Shown in pieces: positions 35,186 through 47,300 of a DNA stretch of 64,000 bases (position 1 is the first letter of the stretch; each line of letters opens with the position of its first letter). Under the pieces are notes generated by a model. It was not told the DNA's origin, searched no databases, and worked only from the letters and a program-made list of their open reading frames with translations. The position numbers and the translations under genes were made by a program. The DNA comes from Diphasiastrum complanatum. Its lineage: Eukaryota > Streptophyta > Lycopodiopsida > Lycopodiales > Lycopodiaceae. Location of the stretch: positions 13,376,721 through 13,440,720 of the forward strand of contig CM055097.1 in assembly GCA_029204225.1 (NCBI GenBank), written 5' to 3'.

Positions 35186-36102
35186 GAACTTCAACCTCTT
35201 AACAAACGGGCCAGCATTCACTAAACACTGTCCAATGTCAACGAATATCTATTGTGGACTATTATCAAAGACTTTTTTCTTTATTATTTACAGAGTGAAC
35301 TGAACATGGAACTGTCAATATCGACGTGGACAGTAAGCGCGAAATCATGCGCTACTTTTACCTAAGGAAGTCGATTAAAAGATAGATAGATAGAAGTGAT
35401 TTATGAAATGACTAAAAGGTTGCTTAGAGATAAAATAATTGTGGAGTAAAAGGAAAGTCAAATCTCTTTATATATTCATATGGTTAATTTTCTACGAATA
35501 TGTGATAAGACTTGTTCATCACACACTGAGTTTTTCCTTCCAACTTCTATGTTGTGAATCTCTGATAGGAATAAGTTCTCTATCTGTTTTTTCATGCAGC
35601 AGGTTGCATGTCGGCGCCTCAATGACTTGTGTTGCAGCAAGGCTTTTTTTGTGATCTCTGTTGCTAATGCAGGTGACAAAGATTTGAATCGCATGAGTAC
35701 AGGTGGAATAATTCTCAGTAGATTTTACTTGCTTGTGCTGGTGGCGACTATGCTATTTATGCCTCCCGCTGCCCAATCTCTTACACTCAGCGAACCCTAC
35801 TGATAACGTCATAGGCAATATTAATCCGCACTAGAATATTTGCTCTGCAAATTGAGGTTAACACTTATTAGTAGATGATCTATTAAGCTTCGGAAATCTG
35901 AGTCGGAGATTAAAGATGGGCTACCTGAATGCCTCATTACCCTCTGGCCAGAACTGAATTATCATGTCCGACCTATGCTGCGGGTTCAAAGGAAGCCGAA
36001 GAGCTTCGCTTAATTGCAGCATCTTACCATCTTCCCCTGATGACTTGGTAAGGTAACCATGAAAGCTTCCTGCAGCAGGTTCAGCCCTGGTCTTGGCCAA
36101 GG
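35186..36102 (-). pseudogene. Inverted partial copy of the dioxygenase gene
   Basis: Reverse complement of about 10,512-11,423: the last 170 bp of dioxygenase exon 1 (LTKSSGEDGKMLQLSEALRL is encoded on the minus strand around 36,050-35,990) plus most of intron 1. The first exon's start and all of exon 2 are absent, so it cannot encode an enzyme. The intron part keeps a 72-codon open frame (35,476-35,694) that is interrupted in the other copy. The ends are joined to R sequence on both sides. Confidence 0.85.
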
Positions 36103-37072
36103 ATCAAAAACAAAGCCCAACTCCTTACCAACACATTTTATGGCGACAAAAATAAAATCATGGCCGAGTCAAATCCGAGATGCCGAAGATACGAAGGGAA
36201 AACAACTTGAGAAGGCTTCATGAAGCATGTAACTATATCGATATCTTTCAAAAAAAAAAAAACTATTTGAAGAAAATAAAAAACAAGAAAAAGAAGTCCA
36301 CAAAAAGCATTGTAGGACTCACTTTTATTTTTTTGTTTTTCACCCTTTGTTTCATTTTATCTTTCTTATTTTTCTTTTATTTCCTCACTCGCTCTCTCTG
36401 TTCCCACCCTCTAAAGTTAAATTTTGTTGCAATTTTTTTTTTCTCACTTTTCATCGATTCTCACCCCCTCTTGTCTATACCCCTTTTCCACCTTCCTTCG
36501 CCACGGTCTCACATTGCCACGCACACCAACGCCGAAGACATACGCAGGTTCCAAGGGACTGTCACCAAATTCACAATAGTGGGGGCATATTAGAAGACTA
36601 TTCTAATGGATTCCAGCAACTAAAAGAGCATAACGAATATCAAGTGACGGAGTCGAGCCGCCAAACTACATTAAGGAGTGTCGACATATCACAGTCTCAC
36701 ATATAGGGAGTTCCAGAATCCATATGTACCGGGAACACCAATGCCAGAGAAGTCGATAAGTTGCGGACCGCAATGAGCAAAAACAAAGCCCAACGCCTCA
36801 CCAACACATTTTACGACGACAAAAATAAAATCATGGCCGAGTCAGCATAAGGATTTAGATATACCTGTAATGTAACGTCAGACACCTGTAGAATGTGCAT
36901 TGTACTTATCAGCCTATGGCACGAGAAGTAAAACTAAATCTATGCTCGAATGGGCCTAAAATGAAAAATGACCCAAATAGTTTATAATGCAATTTGATTT
37001 ACAACTTTATATGAAGTCAAGTTGTTATGGCACATGGTTTTGGGTGCACCAAAATCCCTAACCCTAGCTTTG

Positions 37073-37084
37073 TTTATAAAGAGG
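37073..37084 (+). promoter_or_regulatory. TATA-like box, first R LTR unit
   Basis: TTTATAAAGAGG. Repeated at 37,465-37,476 in the second unit. It lies about 40 bp before the GA tract. Promoter activity is inferred only. Confidence 0.4.
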
Positions 37085-37116
37085 GATGTGACACCATTTT
37101 GTAATCAATTTTCCTT

Positions 37117-37120
<4 letters not shown>

Positions 37121-37199
<79 letters not shown>
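37121..37199. repeat. (GA)n microsatellite, about 79 bp
   Basis: In the first LTR unit. Confidence 0.98.
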
Positions 37200-37201
<2 letters not shown>

Positions 37202-37464
37202 CTCCTCCTACCATTCTTGCTTTTTGTGTGAAGTACTCCCATTTTTTTGTGTATGATTGATTGTAGATGATGAATGATTGTAGAAGGTGCATTGTACTTC
37301 TCAGCCTATGGCATGAGAAGTAAAAGTAGATCTACGCTCGAATGGGCCTAAAATGAAAAATGACCCTAATAGTTTAGAATGCAATTTGGTTTACAACTTT
37401 ATATGAAGTCAAGTTGTTATGGCACATGGTTTTGGGTGCACCAAAATCCCTAACCCTAGCTTTG

Positions 37465-37476
37465 TTTATAAAGAGG
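37465..37476 (+). promoter_or_regulatory. TATA-like box, second R LTR unit
   Basis: TTTATAAAGAGG in the duplicated unit. Confidence 0.4.
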
Positions 37477-37508
37477 GATGTGACACCATTTTGTAATCAC
37501 TTTTCCTT

Positions 37509-37510
<2 letters not shown>

Positions 37511-37547
<37 letters not shown>
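37511..37547. repeat. (GA)n microsatellite, about 37 bp
   Basis: In the second LTR unit, shorter than its partner. Confidence 0.98.
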
Positions 37548-37549
<2 letters not shown>

Positions 37550-37645
37550 CTCCTCCTACCATTCTTGCTTTTTGTGTGAAGTACTCCTATTTTTTTGTGT
37601 ATGATTGATTGTAGATGATGAATAATTGTTTGTTGTTGTTAATCA

Positions 37646-37658
37646 TGGTATCACATTC
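37646..37658 (+). other. Primer-binding-like site of R
   Basis: TGGTATCACATTC follows the CA end of the LTR; nine of the first ten bases agree with TGGTATCAGA. Confidence 0.5.
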
Positions 37659-38078
37659 TTGAATGATCATTAGCACTTGCCTTCATCCAACTAATCCACA
37701 AAATCACACTCAAGCAAAATAGGTGCTAGTGAATCCCCTTTGGAAGAGATGGTTAGGATCCATTAGGTAGGTTTCTTTTCCATTGTTCACCTCCGTTGAG
37801 AAGATCAACCTCAAGAGGAGAAGATCTAGAGCCATTGATGCCTAGATAAGTGAAATACCAATATCCAAGAAGAGTATCAACCCAACCCAAAAACGTAACT
37901 AAATGCACGGCTCCTTCTCTTCCAATAACCTCCTCTTGAGAGATTATGAATATCCTTGCAAGATTGTCACTTTTGTTTGTAGTTTTTAGACTTCTTTGTC
38001 AATAGTTCCACATCTTTCAGTAATTGTATATTCCCCAAATGAATAGAATGCAATATTACTTGCATTTATTCAGATTCT

Positions 38079-38799
38079 TGAAGAAACAAAGTGTTTCTGA
38101 TTACAAAGCCTTGCTAGCTTTCAGACCTTTACCTGACGAAGAAGTTCGCGAATTCGAACATCTGGAGAAAACATGAAGAGTTTTGCGAACACGAAAGTCA
38201 ATGGAGACGAAGACGAACGGTTCACGAACACGAAAGATCCATGAACGAGATTCCTTTGTGGTCCAGCAAGAGAGAAAGGCAGACGAGGTAAACGAAACCA
38301 ACGGTGGAGAAAAACAAAGACAGAAGCAACACGTACGTGCGAGAAGATAATTCTGTCTAGGATCAGAAGATCCAATTGTCTTCTAGTGAAGCAAGACTAC
38401 TACTCGTGAGAAAACCGTGCTTCTCTCACGCCACGCACTGTGTGGATTTTCATGTAGTGCCCTGAAGAAATCAGAGAAAATCAATATAGATTTTCTAGTT
38501 GTGTCTGATGTTGGATGTTGAATGCTTATGCTGTTTATTTCATATGTCGGAGTTTTCTTGATCCCTTTGAATTCCGCACCTTGGTTGAAATTAAGTCGAA
38601 TGCTGTATTAATATTATGAAGGTAGATCAGTAGTAACTGACTACTCTCTGGAAAATTGTAGGAGTGTTTCAGCTGGCAGTGCCCAGCGAACGCATCTAAA
38701 CTCCATCCAAATCTTGAAAGAGAGTCGCGACTATTTCATGAATTTTCTCCCCTAGATTCATTAGTGGTATCAGAGCATCTCACGATTCTCATCAACTCT
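38079..38799 (+). mobile_element. LTR-like insertion with primer-binding site stump
   Basis: A TG...CA segment (38,079-38,760, starting TGAAGAAAC and ending GATTCA) is followed by TTAG, a perfect TGGTATCAGAGC (38,765-38,776) and 23 more bases. The related sequence at 12.8 kb (inverted) lacks all of it, reading CAGATTCTATTCTAATATC across the site. The right part (from 38,633) recurs at 46,947. It is the 5' end of a further copia-type element with its body missing. Confidence 0.65.
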
Positions 38800-38885
38800 A
38801 TTCTAATATCGAAAATAACTTTTTCTAATGATTCATGATTTTCTTACATCGACTTTTGTATTACAATATCTCTCTCATCACAGTA

Positions 38886-39169
38886 TTACACTCAAATTTG
38901 AAATCTACGTAAAGTAACTTTTTGAGTCCACATTTTGATTCCACACTAAAAATGGCATAACTTTTTAGTGGTAAGTCCGAAATTAGGAAGGTTTAGTGCA
39001 TTGGAAACTGCTCAACAAGGGCTTTCCAGTGACATGTTACATGACATACTTATGAGATACGATTAAAAATTTATGGCAAGTCAAAAGTATTAGTGTTATA
39101 ATGTTTTAATAATATAAACTACATCTTGCACGAATTCTTAAATGCTCTTTTTGGAGCTCGAAACTCCTT
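38886..39169. mobile_element. MITE-like element M, copy 2 (5' truncated)
   Basis: Matches 47,390-47,668. The left terminal repeat and about 90 bp are missing. Confidence 0.75.
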
Positions 39170-41268
39170 TAATGACCATTATGCCCATTGCATATCCATA
39201 TGACTAATTGAATTTTTGAGGATAAGACAAGATGATGTACGATTGTATTAGGTTCTTGAGGATACAAAGACCCATCTCTTCACAAATCCAGATTCTTTTT
39301 TCCTACACTCCTATAATGTAAAACTTTTTCAACAGAGATATCGTTGATCCTTTGACTCCTCTGTTTTATGAAGGCGCCAAGTCAATAGGAATGTCCAAAT
39401 GAAGATGACACAAAGTCATGATCTTGAAAAGTACGAAATTTGTCACAGCCTTCACAATATTTATAACAGAAATACTATAAAAATATTTGAATGCAAATAT
39501 ATTCTTACCTGATGAAAAATAACCAATTTTCATGAATGCTTCTATAATGGTGATTCCCTCCATATTCAAATGGGAGATGGCACTGATATTTTGACTTCAA
39601 TGCCAAGACGGCGCTGGGATTTTGTTTTCAATGCCAAGATGGTACTCATATTTTGTTTTTAATTTCAAGATGATGGTCATATTGATTTCAAATGTCAAGA
39701 GAGAATATACATTCAAAATCATATTTGTTAATAGAACGTGACAATGAGTACAGTTGATTTGCTTAACCATAACTATAGACAAGCTGGTTATACGATTGGG
39801 AATGGTGTATGGCTTGGGAGTGGTGTGGGCAAGAAAATAAACAATATTGTTTACTTGAATAGAATTCTTTTCTCATCCTTGGTGGCATTTCTAGTTTGAA
39901 ACTCTAATGAGGAAGAGACAGGGTGTGCATAAGTGAGCCTAGAGAGGAGACATTCCTTATCCCTATGCAGCAAAGGGTAGGTGGAGACAAGGCAACCAGC
40001 TCTTTAATGTTGTTTTGGCGGATGCTACTTGCTTGCTAAGAATTGAATAAAGCTTGAGTTTTTAGATCAATCTATGCATTGTTTATTGTTGTTTGATGGT
40101 AGGTTGAGTTCAAAAAGGAGTTTGACAAAACTGATTTCTCTAGTATACTGGGGCTATAGCAAGGTGTGAATTTTTTTCTTCAACAACGGTATATGAGTCC
40201 TCAAATTCAAAAAGGACCCTAATTCCAAGGATTATATGAAGAATAATTTTGAGGCATGTGTCGATGTTAGTTGATGCACGAATGCCTCGCGTTGCTGACC
40301 ACCCTCACACCCATGTTTTGGCATCTTTTCAAAATATGCTCAAGAATAGTTTTGGAAAGCATTTGACTTCTTGTAGTGGGAGGTTCATTGAATAGACTTT
40401 AAGATTTCCTAGATATTTACTTGAACGAGGAAATTTGCATGCATCGACCAAAGGGAGACATCAAAACTGGACAAGAAACAAAAGTTTGCATATCACTTGA
40501 ACCTCTTTACAACCTTGAGCAATTTTTCGAAGTCTAAATATGCACGAATATACACCAACAAGATCTTTTCATGATATTAGCTTCTTAAATGCATCTGCGA
40601 TGCTTTTGCCATTCTTTGATTAGTGTAACACATGAATATGATTCCGTTTCTCCTTCTCATTCTCTGTCAATGCAATGATGTTGTCACTGTTCATCACCAT
40701 TTTTCAAATATCTTCATCAGCAAGGACATTTTCATGCTACAATAGGACTAATTCTGAATCTGTCAAGGTTAGGCTTGCCATATAGAACACATGAGCTGTC
40801 AACAATTGTATTTACATCATATAACATTGATGTTGACATTGCTATTAAGCATTCTTTGACTCCGATTTGCCAAATCATCCTTTCTTCAGACTCCACTCAA
40901 AAAGAACCTTTCACAAACAAAAGTGCCAAACTAGCACAATGCCTATAAAATCATCAAGTGAAAGTTTCAAATAACCACTTTGTTTTTAAAAAGGGGGAAA
41001 AATTAAAAAAACTTCAATAATATTTACACTAACAGCACCATTAATAATGCTACTCACTTTGTGATAAGATACTCTAAGAACAATGTAACAACAAATTACC
41101 AATCTTTTGCATGGAATTGTTGCACTTACTTCTTTCTTGGAAAAACACTTCCTATTTTTGTATGTTGTTGAATAAAAAACATCGTAAAATCAATGACCTT
41201 AAACATGTGTTGTGTTGTTCGCTACCGCCTTTGCTATTTTTAGACCGATTTGCTTCTTCGTTCGACGG

Positions 41269-41273
<5 letters not shown>
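39170..41273 (+). other. R leader, copy 4
   Basis: Matches 47,669-49,773 almost throughout, and inverted 11,840-12,650 in part. Only short ORFs, none convincing. Confidence 0.6.

Positions 41274-41342
<69 letters not shown>
41274..41342. repeat. (CT)n microsatellite, about 69 bp
   Basis: In the R leader, upstream of the ORF. Confidence 0.98.
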
Positions 41343-41344
<2 letters not shown>

Positions 41345-41569
41345 GCTGTACGAACTTAGTGGGCCTTTTTCTAAACATTCTCCGTGCACATTGAATAGGC
41401 TTTGGCAAATTATGAAATATGTTTTTTACCTTAAAAGTTATCACCATGTTTTGGTAAACTTGGGAAAATTCATTCAATGTAATTCTCACCATATCCACAA
41501 ATAGATAAGCACATCGATGATTGCTCTTAATCATTGAAATATCACAAGCTTCACATTTAAACCTAAGAC

Positions 41570-42261
41570 ATGAGAAAATGCTCATATATGCTTATTTACA
41601 TAACAACTGCATTAATTAGAAAGAAAGTTGTTTATGTACAACACACGTGGGTACGGTACACGTCAGAATACAAGCCAGTAGGAGTAGAGAAGCCATTAGG
41701 CGCATTGGCAGACCACATTAAGCATTGCCATACCACCACCACTACCGTTCTTGAAGCCCTCTGCCTCGCCTATAATGAGCTCCGGACACTCTATTATGAT
41801 TGCCACCAATACCATCCTGCCACCCTCATTATCTGCTACAATGCGGCCTTGGCACATTATAATGCCATTGTCCAAGATCCATCCATCCACCATCCTTGCT
41901 CCTTCATAGAATCCATCGACTACCAAAACCTCCAACTCACATTCCCTCATTTCGACCTCCAAACTGGCGGAGACCGCACCTTCGACCAAGATCTCCAGTA
42001 TGCCACATAGGCCAAAATTACACGCCCGATCTCAAGATCGCATCTCCTCCTCTCGGCATTATACTGCCTCATGCCATTTCACCACCTCGCATCATTTCGT
42101 CTCATGCCAGCTCTTCACCACCTATCATTTCATCACCCCCCAAAACTGATCTTCCATCCACCTCCACCATTCCTCCATGCACTAACGACACTCACATTGA
42201 TCCTGTAGCTGTGCATCAGCATTGGTATCAGAAGGTCTTTTCAGTACCTGATTCAGAGTAG
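41570..42261 (+). pseudogene. R ORF, copy 4 (broken)
   Basis: Opens MRKCSYMLIYITTAL and runs 146 codons with the same blocks as 52,076-52,795 (YNELRTLYYDCHQYHPATL, DPSIHHPCSFIESIDY) to a TAG at 42,008. About 30 bp present in the sister copies are missing just after. The Pro/Ser-rich block and WYQKVFSVPDSE-TAG follow in another frame to 42,261. Confidence 0.55.
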
Positions 42262-42777
42262 CCGACTCTCTTTGTCAATAAGTATCCTGACGTCAAGACA
42301 AGAGGCGGCACAAGTTACCCAAAAAGCTCGACGATCCCCTCAAGCTGACACTGGCCAATGTCCTGGCCCTTCTGGATCCTCCACCAGAATGGTGGAAGGT
42401 GGTGCTCATGCCCCAAGCTCATTAAGGAATATCTCACAACTTCGATGACATTAAGGGCAGACCCAACTTATCAACCCATGCCCCGCAGATGATCATGGAC
42501 AACATTGAAGACTCCCAAGATGAGCGTCCGGGGCTACAATTGGCCACTAATAAAGTTTGAACAGGGTTGAAAAATAACGGTCGACTTCACCAGGGCCCTC
42601 AACCGGTTCATGACTGACGCAAGTAATTCTCTAGATCCCATTGTTCTGGAAGCCTACTATAACGTGGAGATGCTTCTGACAGCCACTTAAGTGGATACCA
42701 GGTGGGATTTATACTTTGGCGAGTACTGCTTCAACCCCAATAAAGCCTTCAAGATGACGATCATCGAGGATCGAATC

Positions 42778-45700
42778 AAGCCCTCATGCTTCTTGTAAAT
42801 CAAGCCATATTCTGAAGTGCCTTTCACATAACGCAAAATGTGTTTAGCTGCATTCCAATGCGTTTCCGTAGGTGCTACCATAAACTGACTTACAATGCCA
42901 ACAACATAGCATATAGCTAGTCTAGTTGTGGTAAGGTAAATCAACCTCCCTACTAACTGCCTATATAGCGTAGCAGCAAATGACTGTGACTCATCAAGCT
43001 TAGAAAGCTTTTTACCTAGTTCGATAGGAGTATTCACTGGTTTGCAATCCTGCAACCTAAACCTGCGCAACAACTCTTTCACATACTTCACTTGTGTTAA
43101 ACTCACTTTGTGTCCTTTTTGCCACACCTCTACTCCAAGGCAATAATGCATCAGGCTGAGATCTGTCATCTCAAATTGTTCCATGAGGTCTTTGTTGATC
43201 ATGTCTATCATTTCTTGATTAATTCCCATAATAATCAAGTCATCAACATAAAGTGCAATCAAAGCAACCATACCATCAAAGCATAAGACGTATAGATTTG
43301 GATCAGAATGTGTTCTCACCATCCCCTTTGAACAAAAGTAGGCATCAATCTCGCTATACCACGCACTTGGTGCCTGTTTAAGACCACAAAGCGCTTTCTT
43401 CAAGTGACATACTTTATTTTCCTGTCCCTTCGCTACAAAGCCTTCAGGTTGATCCATGAACACCACTTCTTCTAACTCACCATTTAGAAAAGCAAATTTA
43501 ACATCCATCTGATGCAAAGGCCAACCAAAATGTGAAGCTAAAGCAGCAAGCAGGGGTAGAGTATTCCACTTACATATTGGCGCGAAGGTCTCCTCATAGT
43601 CAATGCCTTTACTTTGTGCATATCCTTTGATCACCAATCTTGCCTTGTGCTTTCCTATACTTCCATCTGCATGGTACTTAGTCTTGTATACCCATTTTCA
43701 ACCAATGGGTTTCTTGCCAACTGGTGGTTCTACTAAGTCCCATGTGCTATGCTTAGCAATTGACTCCATCTCCTCTCCCATGGCCTTGACCCAAATGTCA
43801 TCATCCTTCGCTTCACCAGAAGTCGAAGGTTCTTTGCTTTGAATAATGCTAGATAAGAGAGCATAATTTGCTTCATACCTTTGAGGTTGTGTCTTCTCTC
43901 TTGTTGATCTTTGTAGCTCTCTCTGGCTAGATGATCCTGGAAAGTCATCCATGTCACAGCTCTCCAACAATCTCTCAAACCATTGGGGAGTTTCCTGTCA
44001 GGTGATCGGCTTCTTGGTGAAAATGTATCCCACGGTACATCCTTATCCTTGGCGTTTGTCACTTGCAACTTCAATCCTTCTTGGACCAAAAGGTTTGTCT
44101 CTACCTCTCCAACCTGTCTCTTGGGGTTGAGTAGTAGTATCTTGAGATGTATCCTCATGTTCATCACTTGGAAGGAATGTGTACAAAGGCCTTACATCCA
44201 AAGATTCGCAAGTGGTTCACCTTTGGCTTCTTCTTCGTGAATGCTTCCTCAAGTGTTATCTTTGGTATGGCAATGGTAGGACTTCTATTTTGAAGATTGA
44301 CTGCCATACTGCATGCTTCTGACCACAAATCTTTTGGTAGTTTCATCCCAGCTAGCATAGATCTGGCACTTTCCACAATCGTACAATTCTTGCGCTCAGC
44401 TACACCATTGAGAGCAGGAGTATGAGCTTGCGTAATTTGTCTTTTAATCCCACATTGATCACAAAGATCATTGAAGTCATTAGACTTGTACTCACCTCCA
44501 CTATCTGATCTTAGGACTTTGATATTCCTACCTGTCTGATTTTTGCCCAATGCTTTGAAGCTCTTGAAATTGTCAAATGCATCTGATTTATTCTTGAAGA
44601 AGTAGATCCACGTCTTACGTGACATATCATCAATAAAGGTCATGAAATAGAAGGCTTTACCTAAGGACATGGTTCTCATAGGCCCGCATAAATCTGTGTG
44701 GATTAAATCCAGGATGTTCTTTGCTCTTGCAACGCCACCTTTATTGAACTTCTTTCGATGCTGCTTCCCATATACACATGATTTGCACATCGATTTCAAG
44801 TGGTCTTCTGTGGTAGGCAATCTTGTTACCATCTCCAATTTTCTCATCAAACTGAGGCTTCCCAAGTTCAAGTGACCAAGCCTCTTATGCCACAACTCAG
44901 TTTGTGATGGAATGGACGATACGAGTCCATATTGCCCCTTGATTGTAGCATTCAACCTGTACAATCTTGTATTGGGCTCCCTTACTCCATCCGCAATAAC
45001 TTTGAACTTTTGGTTCACATCCTTCACAAAGCAACGATCATGGGTGAATTCTACTTTCAACTTTTGATCAGTAATGGCTCCAACAGAACGTAGATTTTTC
45101 TTCAAACCTGGTATGTTAAGTACCTCCCTGATCATCCTGCTTTTGCCATCAGGTAGTTGGATTGAAACAGTGCCTATCCCCTTGATCTTGCACACATCGC
45201 CAGTTGCTTGTGAAACGGACGTTCCATTATCCAAAACTTTCAAGCTATTGAACCAATTCTTGTTACTCGTCATGTGTCTTGTGGCTCCCAAGTCAATATA
45301 CCACGCCTGAAAGTCTTCATTAGATGACAATGCAGATATGAAGATGCTAGAGTCTTCAATCTCACCCTCATCGACAAGGTTACCTGCTTGTTTTGTTTCC
45401 CCTTGCCTTGTTCTGCCAGGAATTTGCGACATTCACTCTTCCAATGGCCCTTTTTACCACAATGGAAGCACTTGCCTTTCTTCTTGGTCTTACTGGAAGA
45501 TCCCTCATCCTCCCGAGACTTGGAAAATTGCTATTTAAAGTTCTTCTTGCCCTTGCCCTTGCCTTGTTTTTGGCATGTCGCAAGTGCTTGATCATCAGTA
45601 TTCTGACGTCTAGCTTTCACCATTTCTCGCCGTTGCTGTTTTTGCATCAAGATTCCTGTGAGCTCGTCAAACGTTGGCAATCTTTCTCTTGATGCTATTC

Positions 45701-45949
45701 TGCTCACAAACATCTGATAGGGTTCTGCAATGCCACACAATGCATTGTGCACCAGCTCCACATCACGTATCCGTTCAGAATAGAATGCAGTTCATCCCTC
45801 ATTGTTTTGACTTTGGTCATATACGTCTAAATGTGCTCTCCTTGCTCCATCATCAGTATGTTTTTCATTTTGAATTTCCACACTGCATAGTTGGAAATCC
45901 CGTCCAATTTGCTACTTTCACTCAAAATGGACTCTCCCATGTTTGCCAT
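42778..45949 (-). pseudogene. K element G gag-pol, no LTRs
   Basis: Minus strand from ATG 45949 (MANMGESILSESSKLDG). Gag lost about 85 codons at about 45,850, joining KNILM to MEQGEHI. A zinc knuckle CFHCGKKGHWKSEC is intact. Protease starts WYIDLGATRHMT with Leu for the usual Ser. Integrase is complete in its triad (HTDLCGP, RSDSGGEY, AERKN) but the C-terminal part after FVHIPSK is deleted, with a frame change near 44,164. A TGA at about 43,697 precedes KWVYKTKYHA. Reverse transcriptase (43,637 to about 42,900) is open with LKQAPSAWY and LYVDDLIIMG. RNase H is lost: at 42,778 the frame runs into R sequence. Gag leader extends to about 46,395. Confidence 0.92.
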
Positions 45950-46395
45950 CGCAAAACTGCTTGAAACTTCTGTCGTAGGCTGAAAGCAGTATACCAAGGC
46001 CAACTGCGATGTCAGAAGTTGAAAATAATGACCTACACTTTTTCCCTTACCAGGCCACTCGTCCCTTTTTTCCCAATTTGAAAGCCAAATCGATGTCACC
46101 TTCCGAAATGCACTCAGTCGTCAACTCCCAACTACGTGCCCAATAGAATGGTGAAATCACTTTTGGCACACTCCAAAAACTATCTCCATCGCAATCACTC
46201 TGTTTTGCTGTACCATACTTGCAGGTACAGTCCGGGTGCCCTTCGTTTGGAGGTTATAGCCTTTGGTTTGGGTCAAAACGAATAAAGGAGGTGGATTTAA
46301 GGGGTTTTTCACTTTTTGAACTATTTCTTCAGTTTGAAAAGACTTCAAACTTCAGTGAATTTGGACCCAACTAAACTCTCAATATGAAATTTTCT
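45950..46395 (-). other. Leader fragment of K element G
   Basis: Matches inverted 17,000-17,443, then breaks off into the region with the U2B''-like exon. Confidence 0.75.
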
Positions 46396-46946
46396 ACTTA
46401 ATAACATTAATGACTCTCAAACCAAATGTGTGAATTTGGAGTTATTTCAGTCTCACGAGTCACAAATAGGTCACAAATGGATATTATACCTATGTGTGCT
46501 TGCATTTCAAAAGTATAGGAAAAATACTGCCGAGATTCTTTATCGTGAAGCAAAAACAAATGCCTCGACATACTTATTGACAATTTTATTGTTTTTATGG
46601 GTTGTGTCTGATAGAGTTGAAGAAGTCACTTCATGCTGTCTTTTCACAATTTGGAAAGATTCTCGACATTGTTGTGAGCAAGGCTTTGAAGCTCAGAGGA
46701 CAAGCCTGGGTCGTGTTTGATGAAGTTACTGTTGCAACTAATGCTCTTCGTCAAATGCAAGGATTCCCTTTTTATGACAAACCCATGGTCAGTTTTCGTG
46801 CTCTCGTCTTTGGGTATTTTTTGTCGTGTTCCTCTCTTGAACAACATCACGAAGTTATCTCTTATTTATTCTGTATTCGTTTATTGACAGAGTATTTTGT
46901 TTAGAATTGTACGCACATTGGTGTACATATGCTGTCAATATTTGGT
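46396..46946 (+). other. Intron-like DNA around the snRNP exon
   Basis: AT-rich, no other exon or repeat recognised. Ends where R-related duplication begins (GTAACTGACTAC at 46,947). Confidence 0.5.
46614..46787 (+). pseudogene. U1A/U2B''-family snRNP protein exon
   Basis: An isolated exon encoding the second half of RRM1 of the plant U1A/U2B'' family. It reads [20 protein letters not shown], then [12 protein letters not shown], then [14 protein letters not shown]. The RNP-1 motif RGQAWVVF is complete. These proteins bind snRNA loop sequences in the spliceosome. The exon is preceded by an AG acceptor-like TGATAG and followed by a GTCAGT donor at 46,788. Neither the upstream exon (RNP-2) nor the second RRM is present nearby: on the left is K element G and on the right R-related sequence. 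It is therefore a gene fragment carried with flanking intron. Intron signals argue against a processed copy. Confidence 0.8.
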
Positions 46947-47078
46947 GTAACTGACTACTCTCTGGAAAATTGTAGGAGTGTTTCAGCTGGCAGTGCCCAG
47001 CGAACGCATCTAAACTCCATCCGAATCTTGAAAGAGAGTCGCGACTATTTCATGAATTTTCTCCCCTAGATTCATTAG

Positions 47079-47090
47079 TGGTATCAGAGC
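47079..47090 (+). other. Primer-binding site in duplicated LTR stump
   Basis: TGGTATCAGAGC, duplicate of 38,765-38,776. Confidence 0.8.
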
Positions 47091-47300
47091 ATCTCACGAT
47101 TCTCATCAATTCTATTCTAATATCAAAAATAACTTTTTCTAGTGATTCATGATTTTCTTACATCGACTTTTGTATTACATTCTCTCTCTCATCACAGTAA
47201 GAGGACATACACCTGATTTGAGTACTCTCCAAGAACTGAATTCTCTCATTGAGTATGTATTTCCATAATTTTATAATTATTCACAATATCCAAAGGATAA

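Larger units (their letters stand above)
36588..37645 (+). repeat. R LTR with internal 0.39-kb duplication
   Basis: Begins TATTAGAAG (TGTTAG in sister copies) after AGTGGGGGCA and ends TTAATCA before a primer-like site. A unit from about 36,888 is repeated from about 37,281; each carries GGCACATGGTTTTGGGTGCA, a TATA-like sequence and a GA tract. Single-unit LTR copy: 13,257-13,968. Confidence 0.6.
36103..42777 (+). mobile_element. R retroelement copy 4 (most complete arrangement)
   Basis: Order on the + strand: LTR fragment (36,103-36,170), 3' internal tail (36,171-36,587) ending in AGTGGGGGCA, LTR (36,588-37,645), primer-like site (37,646-37,658), leader (37,659-41,569) interrupted by an LTR-like insertion and a truncated MITE, ORF (from about 41,570), second coding block, and a break into K element G at 42,778. 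The PPT-LTR-PBS order with internal sequence on both sides makes this LTR shared between two units. No protease, integrase or reverse transcriptase is seen, so it is probably non-autonomous. Confidence 0.6.

Noticed and set aside
37065-37072. CCCTAACCCTAG resembling plant telomere repeat in the R LTR
   Set aside because: Under two units, present in each LTR copy, and part of the element sequence; not an interstitial telomere.
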